Of a DNA stretch of 9,212 nt, positions 1-5,305 are shown one piece after another (position 1 is the stretch's first letter; the number at the start of each line of letters is the position of its first letter). Source of the DNA: an uncultured Hyphomicrobiales bacterium (GTDB taxonomy: Bacteria > Pseudomonadota > Alphaproteobacteria > Rhizobiales > Beijerinckiaceae). The position numbers were made by a program, and so were the translations under genes. The notes beneath the pieces were generated by a model. It saw only the letters and a list, made by a program, of their open reading frames with translations. It searched no databases and was not told the origin of the DNA. The DNA lies in contig CAIZGQ010000883.1 of the NCBI GenBank assembly GCA_903932565.1, forward strand, positions 1 through 9,212, read 5' to 3'.

Positions 1-345
1 GGCGCCATCGCCATTGCGACGGCCAATCGCGTGCTGATGCTGGAACATTCGGTCTACAGCGTGATCTCGCCTGAGGGCGCGGCGTCCATCCTGTGGCGCG
101 ATTCCTCGCGCAAGCAGGAAGCCGCCCAGAACATGAAGATCACCGCGCAGGATTTGCTGAAGTTCGGGATCATCGACACCATCGTGCCGGAGCCTGCTGG
201 CGGTGCCCATCGCGACCCCGACCGCGCCATCGCCGCAACCGGGGACGCCGTTGCAGCGGCCCTCAAGTCGATGGCAGGCCAATCTGGCATCGAGATCAAA
301 ACCGCAAGGGCCGACAAATTCCTGGCGATCGGGCGCAAGATTTGA
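1..345 (+). CDS. accA: Acetyl-CoA carboxylase carboxyltransferase subunit alpha, C-terminal part (start outside window)
   Basis: This is the last 114 residues of AccA. AccA pairs with AccD to form the carboxyltransferase that moves the carboxyl group from biotin-BCCP to acetyl-CoA, giving malonyl-CoA for fatty-acid synthesis in the cytoplasm. The reading frame is open from base 1 (GAIAIATANRVLMLEH) and contains the family's conserved block YSVISPEGAASILWRD, followed by LTAQDLLKFGI-type sequence (here ITAQDLLKFGIIDTIVPEP) and GGAHRD, all in the usual order near the C-terminus. The tail ending in FLAIGRKI is a normal AccA end, so only the N-terminal two thirds is missing, because of the window edge and not through truncation. 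The downstream gene starts 221 bp later. I see no clear terminator between them, so co-transcription cannot be excluded. Family assignment is very secure. Confidence 0.96.
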   Translation, partial: GAIAIATANRVLMLEHSVYSVISPEGAASILWRDSSRKQEAAQNMKITAQDLLKFGIIDTIVPEPAGGAHRDPDRAIAATGDAVAAALKSMAGQSGIEIKTARADKFLAIGRKI

Positions 346-566
346 ATAGGGTTCAAACGCTTGCGCTGAAACGTTATCAGACGCTTAACTACGTTCGACA
401 ACTTAAGGCCCGTCGGGTAGTCTTTGGGTAAGGTTGAAAGCGATAGTGAACATTGATCTGGCATCATGCAGATGGCTCCAAGCGAGCCTTGTATGCGATC
501 AGATTTGAACACCCAGACCGTGCACCCCACGGTGTGCGTGGCAGGCCAGTGAAGGTTATTCAACGG
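346..566. other. Intergenic region accA to YafK-type gene
   Basis: This 221-bp stretch has no convincing gene. It contains a small hairpin (ACCGTG 517-522 pairing with CACGGT 528-533, 5-nt loop) about 18 nt before the likely Shine-Dalgarno of the next gene. A weak, bulged pairing of CTTA/CCC with GGG/TAAG lies around 400-431. The frame of the next gene is open back to an ATG at 453, but the encoded residues there (Arg/His-rich, no signal character) look non-coding. I cannot point to a confident promoter. Confidence 0.5.
551..555 (+). promoter_or_regulatory. Likely ribosome binding site deciding the YafK-type start
   Basis: GAAGG lies 11 nt before ATG 567. The spacing is slightly long, but the following residues form a proper lipoprotein signal. 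The more upstream in-frame ATG at 453 would put 38 charged, Arg/His-rich residues before that signal. Confidence 0.45.
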
Positions 567-2201
567 ATGATATCCGATCATCTCACGTCCGACCGGAAGA
601 AGCAGGCGTCTTCGCTGCGCCAAGGCCTTGGCCTTGCGAGCCGCGTTGCGGCCCTTTTGGCCATGACTGGGTTTCTGAGCGCCTGTCAGGACAGCGGGCT
701 GTCAAACACGCGCGCCTACCGCCCAATTCCGCAGGAAACACTTGATCTGATGGCGAGCAAGGGCACCTCGCGCTATGCGCCGGTGTTGATCCGCACCTTC
801 AAGAAGGAAGCGGAGTTCGAGATCTGGAAGCAGCGGCAGGACGGCCATTACGTTCTGCTGAAAACCTATCCAATGTGCCGGTGGTCCGGCCAGCTTGGTC
901 CCAAGACGCGCGAAGGCGATCGTCAGGTGCCAGAGGGCTTCTATGCGATCACGCCGGGCCAGATGAACCCGAACTCGAACTATTATCTCTCATTCAACGT
1001 CGGCTACCCCAACGCCTACGACAAGGCCCACAATTATAGTGGCGGCCTCATCATGGTGCACGGGGCCTGCTCGTCGGCTGGCTGCTTCTCGATGACGGAT
1101 GAGCAGATCTCCGAGATCTACGCCATTGCCCGCGAGGGTTTTGCCGGTGGCCAGCGCGAAATCCAGATGCAGTCCCTGCCATTCCGGATGAACGCGGACA
1201 ATCTGGCGAAGTTCCGCCTCGACCCCAACCTGCCGTTCTGGAAAGAACTCAAGAAGGGCGCGGATCAGTTTGAAGTGAGCCAGGCTGACGTGAAGGTCGG
1301 CGTGTGCAATCGCCATTATGTGTTTGGAGCTGAACCGGCAACGCCCAACACCAAATTCGACGCAACAGGCGCCTGCCCGCCGCTCAAGGAAGATCCAACG
1401 CTGGCACAGGCCGTGGCCGAGCGCGACCGGGCGGACGAGACCCAGGTTGCAGAGCTTGTTGCCAAGGGTGTGAAGCCGATCCGTCTGATCTATGCCGATG
1501 GTGGTCAGCATCCCGATTTCGCGGCGCGCCCCGGCGATGTCAGCCGCCCCGACGCCTTGGCGCAGGGCCCGACTGAAATCGCGCTGGACGACAAGAAGCC
1601 CGTGTCCGGGGCTGTTCGCGTCGCCGCCGGTGCCGCTGCAGGCCAGGCTGCCGCCAACGCCCTGGCTGCAAACCGCATGGCTGCGAGTGCACCAGTTGCC
1701 GGCACCACCGCAGTCTCCATGACTGCAATGCCGCAGAGCCAGTCGACAGCAGCACCGGGCGGTATGATCAACCGCTATAACGCGCCGGTTGTCGCTTCGA
1801 CGGCGTCCGGCCCGGCAGCCGCGCCCGCCCCGACTGCGTCGGGCGATGGTCCGTTCTACAAAAAAATCTTCAGCTTTGGGGCGTCCGAGCAAAAGCCGGT
1901 TGAACCCCCGGCTCCCGTCGGGGCCGAGCCAGTTCCGGTCCCGGCAGCGCCCCCGGTGCCGCCGCGGCGCGCGGACGTCAAGCCGCAGCCAACTAAGCCA
2001 ACGCCCGCTCCGGCACCGCAAGCCTCGGCAAAGCCGCGACCTGCGCCAAATGGCAAGCCAGATGTCGCTGTGGCATCCCAGACAACAAACACATCGTCGG
2101 CCAGCACGTCAGCAGCAGACCGACAGGCTGTGCTCCGCTCCCTGCCGTCGCTCGGCGGCGCGTCGGACACGTATCAGAGCTATGCGGGCAGCATCCGCTG
2201 A
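567..2201 (+). CDS. YafK-family L,D-transpeptidase-fold lipoprotein with long Pro/Ala-rich tail
   Basis: A 544-residue predicted lipoprotein. Residues 1-40 form a lipoprotein signal: a basic n-region, a hydrophobic stretch (VAALLAMTGF) and lipobox LSAC with Cys40 as the acylation site. The YkuD/L,D-transpeptidase catalytic domain spans about residues 70-255. It has the substrate loop KTREGDRQVPEGFY (113-126) and the active-site block HGACSSAGC (H165 to C173), where H165 and C173 fit the family's His and nucleophilic Cys. This form resembles YafK (COG3034; E. coli YafK/DpaA cleaves the peptidoglycan-lipoprotein bond) more than the classical Ldt SHGC pattern, so the enzyme may transfer or hydrolyse. 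Residues 350-544 are low complexity, rich in Ala, Pro, Lys and Gln, and interrupted by an aromatic patch GPFYKKIFSFG (428-439). I chose ATG 567 because GAAGG at 551-555 precedes it and a normal signal peptide follows. GTG 549 or ATG 453 are possible. A minus-strand gene converges on it. Envelope location is inferred from the lipobox. Confidence 0.87.
   Translation: MISDHLTSDRKKQASSLRQGLGLASRVAALLAMTGFLSACQDSGLSNTRAYRPIPQETLDLMASKGTSRYAPVLIRTFKKEAEFEIWKQRQDGHYVLLKTYPMCRWSGQLGPKTREGDRQVPEGFYAITPGQMNPNSNYYLSFNVGYPNAYDKAHNYSGGLIMVHGACSSAGCFSMTDEQISEIYAIAREGFAGGQREIQMQSLPFRMNADNLAKFRLDPNLPFWKELKKGADQFEVSQADVKVGVCNRHYVFGAEPATPNTKFDATGACPPLKEDPTLAQAVAERDRADETQVAELVAKGVKPIRLIYADGGQHPDFAARPGDVSRPDALAQGPTEIALDDKKPVSGAVRVAAGAAAGQAAANALAANRMAASAPVAGTTAVSMTAMPQSQSTAAPGGMINRYNAPVVASTASGPAAAPAPTASGDGPFYKKIFSFGASEQKPVEPPAPVGAEPVPVPAAPPVPPRRADVKPQPTKPTPAPAPQASAKPRPAPNGKPDVAVASQTTNTSSASTSAADRQAVLRSLPSLGGASDTYQSYAGSIR
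1614..2198 (+). other. Region encoding the Pro/Ala-rich low-complexity tail
   Basis: Residues 350-544 of the YafK-type lipoprotein. Composition is dominated by Ala, Pro, Val, Lys, Ser and Thr, with PAP, PVP and KP runs typical of extended, wall-spanning or periplasm-spanning linkers. The order is an Ala-rich part (350-425), then the aromatic patch, then a Pro-rich part (443-498), then a Ser/Thr-rich part, and a last hydrophobic element (RSLPSLGGASDTYQSYAGSI). Disorder is inferred from composition only. Confidence 0.7.
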
Positions 2202-2243
2202 ACCTGATAGGGCGGTTACTGATTACGCAAAGCCGTGATCTCC

Positions 2244-2270
2244 AAAAACCCTCCGGACAGGTCCGGAGGG
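2244..2270 (-). terminator. Rho-independent terminator of the small exported-protein gene
   Basis: A perfect 9-bp stem (CCCTCCGGA 2249-2257 with TCCGGAGGG 2262-2270) closes a CAGG tetraloop; one more C-G pair is possible. Five A residues at 2244-2248 become a U-tract directly after the stem when read on the minus strand. On the plus strand the stem is followed by TAAGTG with no U-run. It is therefore a good intrinsic terminator for the minus-strand gene ending at 2361 and at best a weak one for the YafK-type gene ending at 2201, 47 bp away. Confidence 0.85.
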
Positions 2271-2317
2271 TAAGTGCAGGTTCGGGTTCTGGGGGGCCGA
2301 CCCAACCTGAAGCTGCG

Positions 2318-2336
2318 CGGCGGGCAAATGCCGCCG
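2318..2336. repeat. Small GC-rich inverted repeat
   Basis: CGGCGG (2318-2323) and CCGCCG (2331-2336) flank a 7-nt loop. It sits just beyond the stop of the minus-strand gene and before its terminator, so it would be an extra 3' hairpin in that transcript. No U-tract. It may be chance in GC-rich DNA. Confidence 0.35.
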
Positions 2337-2360
2337 GGCAGGATTGGTCAAAGCCGACGT

Positions 2361-2783
2361 TTAGCGGCAGACGCGCTTGTTGCGCCAGCCGATGAACTCA
2401 TGGCGCGGGCCGTATTCTGCAACCTGCTTGGTCCAGCACTGCGGCACGTAAGCGTCATCACCGTCATAATAAGCCGGGCCTTCGGCATAGGCGGGACCCG
2501 CGACGTAAGCCGGGCCTGCAACATAAGCCGGTGCATAGCGCTGCTCGTAAGCCGGTGCATAACCGTAAGCCGGGCCGGATGCGGCGCCAGCGATCAGCGC
2601 GCCAACAGCCAGGCCGCCGATGACGCCAGCAGCGACTGGGAAGCCACGGCCACCACCACCATGCCAGCCATCACGAGCCGAGGCGACAGTCGGGGTGAGG
2701 GCGCCTGCAACCAGCGTCACAACAACGAGTGCGCCGGCAGCGGTCTTGCGAAGGATCGAGGGCTTGCGAAGGATCGAGGTCAT
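2361..2783 (-). CDS. Small exported Gly/Ala/Tyr-rich protein with GPAY repeats (function unknown)
   Basis: A 140-residue protein whose function I do not recognise. Residues 1-36 are a Sec signal peptide ending in ASA: a basic n-region with a duplicated ILRKPS unit, then an Ala/Val/Leu core. The mature part has a Gly run (HGGGGRG, 41-47), a Gly/Ala-rich hydrophobic segment (about 49-68, AAGVIGGLAVGALIAGAA) like a glycine-zipper, six PAY triplets between residues 71 and 105, and a short C-terminal domain with Cys116 and Cys139 (PQCW ... RVCR). Small envelope proteins with such a Gly-zipper plus CW...RVCR-type tail are common in Hyphomicrobiales, and the two Cys could form a disulfide; both points are inference. 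ATG 2783 is chosen because GGAG lies 6 nt upstream on the minus strand (TTGGAGATCGCC) and it begins directly with the signal peptide. The frame is open 37 codons further upstream. A terminator follows the gene. Confidence 0.8.
   Translation of the reverse strand: MTSILRKPSILRKTAAGALVVVTLVAGALTPTVASARDGWHGGGGRGFPVAAGVIGGLAVGALIAGAASGPAYGYAPAYEQRYAPAYVAGPAYVAGPAYAEGPAYYDGDDAYVPQCWTKQVAEYGPRHEFIGWRNKRVCR
2469..2573 (-). repeat. Degenerate TAAGCCGG repeats encoding (G/A)PAY
   Basis: Six copies of a short unit (TAAGCCGG or TAGGCGGG on the plus strand) encode six PAY triplets, four preceded by Gly and two by Ala, at residues 71, 77, 85, 91, 97 and 103 of the exported protein. Spacing is six residues between most copies (eight once), so a roughly 18-bp unit was probably duplicated and then diverged. 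Confidence 0.75.
2745..2779 (-). repeat. 18-bp tandem duplication inside the signal peptide
   Basis: The 17-base string CTTGCGAAGGATCGAGG occurs at 2745-2761 and again at 2763-2779, giving an exact period of 18 bp. In the protein this reads ILRKPS followed by ILRKTA, doubling the positively charged n-region of the signal peptide. The copies are identical at the DNA level, suggesting a recent in-frame event. Confidence 0.9.
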
Positions 2784-3053
2784 GGCGATCTCCAATATCT
2801 GGGCCTGCAAGGTTGACCGGACGGACAAGTACGTGCAGGCGATGACCACAACATGCCTCGCTGCCCCTGAATGGGACATGGCTGCCCCGTTCATTTGCTA
2901 TTCACCCCGGGGCCGCGTGACAGGCCGCCCTGTGCGGTTTACAAGCCGCGCTACGCACTTCTACAAACCGCGCTTTGCATTGCTGCATTTTCGTCCTCGG
3001 CATCGCTGTGGGATGCGCTCAAGCAGCAGAGAAATGTCCGAAAGTCCCGCCCG
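2784..3053. other. Divergent intergenic region, small exported protein / IMPase
   Basis: This 270-bp spacer lies between two divergently transcribed starts and must hold promoters for both. It contains an imperfect direct repeat (2940-2957 and 2962-2979), a small hairpin ACAGG/CCTGT, and a CCCCGGGG palindrome. The plus frame continues open from the IMPase back to 2871, but those residues do not match the family. I could not identify convincing -35/-10 pairs. Confidence 0.5.
2940..2979. repeat. Imperfect 18-bp direct repeat, 22-bp period
   Basis: TACAAGCCGCGCTACGCA at 2940-2957 and TACAAACCGCGCTTTGCA at 2962-2979 agree at 15 of 18 positions, and the copies start 22 bp apart, about two helical turns. 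GCGGTTT (2934-2940) is also the reverse complement of AAACCGC (2965-2971). The element ends 74 bp before the IMPase start, where an operator would be plausible. No regulator can be named. Confidence 0.5.
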
Positions 3054-3845
3054 ATGATCCGCTCCGCCCTGATGAATGTGATGACTGCCGCCGCCATCAA
3101 GGCCGGGCGCGGACTGAAGCGCGACTTTGGCGAGGTCGAGAATTTGCAAGTGTCCGTCAAAGGGCCGGGAGATTTCGTGTCCGCCGCTGACCGCAAGGCC
3201 GAGCAGACCATCTTTGAGGAATTGACCAAGGCGCGCCCTGGCTACGGCTTTGAGATGGAAGAAGGCGGCACCGTCGAGGGCAGCGACAAGACGCACCGCT
3301 GGATCATCGACCCGCTCGATGGCACGACCAATTTTCTGCATGGCGTGCCGATTTTTGCGATTTCCATTGCGCTGGAGCGCGAAGGTCAGGTCATCGCCGG
3401 GCTCGTCTACAACCCCATTACGGATGAGATGTATGTCGCTGAAAAGGGACAGGGCGCGTGGCTGAACAATCGTCGCCTGCGCGTTGCCGCCCGCACCCGC
3501 ATGGCCGATGCGCTTGTGGGCTGCGGCATTCCGCATCTGGGCAAGGCTGCGAGCCACCCAAAATTCAAAACCGAGCTTGCCATGGTCATGGCACATGCCT
3601 CCAACGTGCGCCGGCTCGGCGCGGCAGCGCTTGACCTGGCGTTCGTTGCAGCCGGGCGCTTCGACCTCTTCTGGGAACGCGGCTTGCGCACATGGGATAT
3701 GGCCGCCGGCCTCGTGCTGATCCGTGAAGCTGGCGGTTACGTGAGCGACGCGGATGGCGGCACGGACATGTTCGCCAAAGGGTCAGTCGCGGCCGGCAAC
3801 GAGACGTTGCATCGCGAGCTGCTGGGTCTTCTCAGGACAGCATAG
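3054..3845 (+). CDS. Inositol monophosphatase family protein
   Basis: A 263-residue member of the Mg2+-dependent inositol monophosphatase (SuhB/IMPase) superfamily, full length for the family. The metal-site motifs are intact: MEEGG (E69/E70), WIIDPLDGTTNFLHG (D86, D89), and the C-terminal WDMAAGLVLIREAGG (D215). Such enzymes hydrolyse inositol-1-phosphate or related sugar and nucleotide phosphates in the cytoplasm, and E. coli SuhB also acts in rRNA antitermination. Substrate cannot be read from sequence, so I leave the symbol blank. The start at ATG 3054 is chosen because MIRSALMNVMTAAAIKAG matches the usual N-terminus of alphaproteobacterial homologues. The upstream open frame back to 2871 has no family similarity, and no strong Shine-Dalgarno precedes 3054. 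ATG 3072 is an alternative. metK follows 165 bp downstream on the same strand without an obvious terminator. Confidence 0.9.
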   Translation: MIRSALMNVMTAAAIKAGRGLKRDFGEVENLQVSVKGPGDFVSAADRKAEQTIFEELTKARPGYGFEMEEGGTVEGSDKTHRWIIDPLDGTTNFLHGVPIFAISIALEREGQVIAGLVYNPITDEMYVAEKGQGAWLNNRRLRVAARTRMADALVGCGIPHLGKAASHPKFKTELAMVMAHASNVRRLGAAALDLAFVAAGRFDLFWERGLRTWDMAAGLVLIREAGGYVSDADGGTDMFAKGSVAAGNETLHRELLGLLRTA

Positions 3846-3880
3846 CCAAGCTTGATCAACGCAAGGCAGACGTCAGGCCT

Positions 3881-3896
3881 GTTCTTTATAAAGAAC
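3881..3896. promoter_or_regulatory. Perfect 16-bp AT-rich palindrome, putative operator
   Basis: GTTCTTTATAAAGAAC is fully self-complementary and stands out in GC-rich surroundings. It lies 36 bp after the IMPase stop and 115 bp before the metK start, and is not followed by a U-tract, so an operator is more likely than a terminator. The TATAAA within it could also contribute a promoter element. Identity of any binding protein is unknown. Confidence 0.5.
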
Positions 3897-3967
3897 GTTA
3901 GGGCTGGTTTGGCTTGACGAAACGAACGGCCGCTGGCATGGTCCGGCGCGAATTTCCAGCAACCATG

Positions 3968-3994
3968 GCGTCCATTCCCATGCCGGGTGGACGC
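3968..3994 (+). other. Hairpin just upstream of the metK ribosome binding site
   Basis: GCGTCCA (3968-3974) pairs with TGGACGC (3988-3994). After a 2-nt bulge (TT), CCC (3977-3979) pairs with GGG (3985-3987) around loop ATGCC, making 10 base pairs. It ends 5 nt before GGAGG and begins directly after ACCATG of the upstream alternative helix, so the two could stack. Confidence 0.55.
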
Positions 3995-3999
3995 GAGGC

Positions 4000-4004
4000 G
4001 GAGG
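4000..4004 (+). promoter_or_regulatory. Ribosome binding site of metK
   Basis: GGAGG is 6 nt before GTG 4011, an ideal arrangement. It fixes the GTG as the start in place of the GTG at 3987, which lies inside the leader hairpin. Confidence 0.85.
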
Positions 4005-4010
4005 TGTGGC

Positions 4011-5201
4011 GTGGCACGCAAGCATTACCTGTTTACCAGTGAATCTGTCTCCGAAGGTCATCCGGACAAGGTCTGCGACCGCATCTCGGACGAGATTGTG
4101 GATCTGTTCTTCCGCGAAGGCGCGAACGCCGGAATCGACCCCTACCAGATCCGTGTTGCCTGCGAGACGATGGCCACCACAAACCGCGTCGTGATCGCTG
4201 GTGAAGTGCGCGGCCCCAAGATTGCCGAAGACACCATTGTTCACGTTGCCCGCAAGGCAATCCGCGACATTGGCTATGAGCAGGATGGCTTCCACCACGC
4301 CAACGCGCAGATTGAAGTGCTGTTGCATGCCCAATCGGCAGATATTGCACAGGGTGTGGACGCGGCTGGCAACAAGGACGAAGGCGCTGGCGACCAGGGC
4401 ATCATGTTCGGTTACGCCTGCCAGGAAACGCCGGAGCTGATGCCAGCTCCCATCCTCTATGCCCACAAGATCCTGCGCCTGATCTCGGAAGCCCGCCACG
4501 CCGGAACCGAAAAGAAGCTGGGTCCCGACGCCAAGAGCCAGGTGACGGTGCGCTACGAGGACGGCAAGCCCGTCGGCGTGACGCAGATCGTCGTGTCACA
4601 CCAGCACGTGGTGGAAGACCTGACCTCGACGCAGGTTCGCGACATCATTGAGCCTTACGTCCACAAGGCCCTCCCGGCTGGCTGGATCAACAAGGACACG
4701 GTCTGGCACATCAACCCGACCGGCAAGTTCTTCATCGGCGGACCCGATGGCGATTGTGGCCTGACGGGCCGCAAGATCATCGTCGACACCTACGGCGGCG
4801 CTGCGCCCCATGGTGGTGGTGCCTTTTCCGGCAAGGACCCGACGAAGGTTGATCGGTCCGCTGCCTATGCCGCCCGCTACCTTGCCAAGAATGTTGTCGC
4901 GGCTGGCCTTGCCGAGCGTTGCACGCTCCAGCTGTCCTATGCCATCGGCGTCGCCCGTCCGCTGTCGATCTATGCGGATTTGCATGGCACTGGCCACGTG
5001 GACGTCGACAAGCTCGAACAGGTTCTGCTCGAGATCATGAACCTCTCGCCGCGCGGCATCCGTGAGCATCTCAAGCTCAACAAGCCGATCTATGCGCGTA
5101 CCTCCTCGTTCGGCCACTTTGGTCGTGACCCTGATGCGGATGGCGGCTTCTCCTGGGAGAAGACCGACCTCGTCGAGCAGTTGAAGTCCGCGCTGCGCTG
5201 A
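4011..5201 (+). CDS. metK: S-adenosylmethionine synthase (methionine adenosyltransferase)
   Basis: A 396-residue MetK that makes S-adenosylmethionine from methionine and ATP, releasing phosphate and pyrophosphate, in the cytoplasm as a homotetramer. Family landmarks are complete: N-terminal YLFTSESVSEGHPDK (6-20, with ATP-binding H17 and metal ligand D19), signature 1 GAGDQGIMFGYA (125-136), the central HINPTGKFFIGGPDGDCGLTGRK region (233-255), and signature 2 GGGAFSGKDPTKVDRS (268-283). Length is normal. The start is GTG with a strong GGAGG 6 nt upstream, giving MARKHYLFTSE, as expected for the family. It is preceded by a structured 165-bp leader and followed by two hairpins and trmB. The metK-trmB order is familiar from Hyphomicrobiales, but the neighbours I would expect on either side (a helix-turn-helix regulator before, rimP-nusA after) are absent; that comparison is from memory. 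Confidence 0.98.
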   Translation: MARKHYLFTSESVSEGHPDKVCDRISDEIVDLFFREGANAGIDPYQIRVACETMATTNRVVIAGEVRGPKIAEDTIVHVARKAIRDIGYEQDGFHHANAQIEVLLHAQSADIAQGVDAAGNKDEGAGDQGIMFGYACQETPELMPAPILYAHKILRLISEARHAGTEKKLGPDAKSQVTVRYEDGKPVGVTQIVVSHQHVVEDLTSTQVRDIIEPYVHKALPAGWINKDTVWHINPTGKFFIGGPDGDCGLTGRKIIVDTYGGAAPHGGGAFSGKDPTKVDRSAAYAARYLAKNVVAAGLAERCTLQLSYAIGVARPLSIYADLHGTGHVDVDKLEQVLLEIMNLSPRGIREHLKLNKPIYARTSSFGHFGRDPDADGGFSWEKTDLVEQLKSALR

Positions 5202-5229
5202 TCGCATTCCATTTTTCGACATCACCCTG

Positions 5230-5258
5230 CGGGCTGGCTCCAACGAGCTGGCCCGTTT
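5230..5258 (+). terminator. Putative terminator or attenuator after metK
   Basis: CGGGCTGGCTC (5230-5240) pairs along its whole length with GAGCTGGCCCG (5245-5255) around a CAAC tetraloop: nine Watson-Crick pairs and two G-U wobbles as RNA, followed by TTT. The two wobbles make it a real hairpin only in the plus-strand transcript, which suits a metK terminator, but the U-run is short, so partial read-through into trmB is likely. Confidence 0.6.
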
Positions 5259-5264
5259 GCGTGT

Positions 5265-5288
5265 CGGGCTGGACATGCTGACAGCCCG
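5265..5288 (+). other. Second hairpin between metK and trmB
   Basis: CGGGCTG (5265-5271) pairs with CAGCCCG (5282-5288) over a 10-nt loop. The arm CGGGC could instead pair with GCCCG (5251-5255) of the preceding hairpin, so the two stems can compete. It ends 17 nt before the trmB start. Confidence 0.4.
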
Positions 5289-5305
5289 GCTTTAGGCCAA
5301 CGCCC

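Larger units (their letters stand above)
3846..4010 (+). promoter_or_regulatory. Structured metK leader, candidate cis-regulatory region
   Basis: This 165-bp spacer before metK holds, in order: a perfect 16-bp AT-rich palindrome (3881-3896); a TTGACG that could be a -35 element (3914-3919) but without a good -10; two interleaved short complementary pairs, GCTGG 3932-3936 with CCAGC 3956-3960 and CATGGT 3937-3942 with ACCATG 3962-3967; a hairpin at 3968-3994; and the ribosome binding site at 4000-4004. The interleaved pairs cannot both form easily, since there is no loop between the first two arms, so they may be alternative folds. I do not see the conserved cores of SAM-II, SAM/SAH or SAH riboswitches. 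Whether the RNA starts upstream of these elements is unknown. Confidence 0.45.

Noticed and set aside
453..566. Upstream in-frame extension of the YafK-type gene
   Set aside because: It would place 38 residues rich in Arg, His and Pro before a well-formed lipoprotein signal; a start at 567 is more consistent with export.
990..2021. Long open frame of 343 codons on the minus strand inside the YafK-type gene
   Set aside because: It mirrors a real gene with clear motifs, its translation is Arg/His/Cys-rich with no recognisable domain, and no ribosome binding site was seen. It is an effect of GC-rich codon use.
2249..2270. Terminator of the YafK-type gene on the plus strand
   Set aside because: The hairpin is followed by TAAGTG and not a U-run in that direction. 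The A-run on the other side makes it a minus-strand terminator, with at most weak bidirectional action.
2871..3053. Upstream in-frame extension of the IMPase gene (61 codons)
   Set aside because: It has no similarity to the family N-terminus, includes promoter-region repeats, and would make the protein much longer than normal.
3846..4010. SAM-II, SAM/SAH or SAH riboswitch before metK
   Set aside because: None of the conserved core sequences I know for these classes are present, so no known class is assigned. The region is reported only as a candidate leader.
3873..4499. Minus-strand open frame of 208 codons over the metK leader and start
   Set aside because: Its upstream half lies opposite the MetK coding region, and it shows no family similarity or ribosome binding site.
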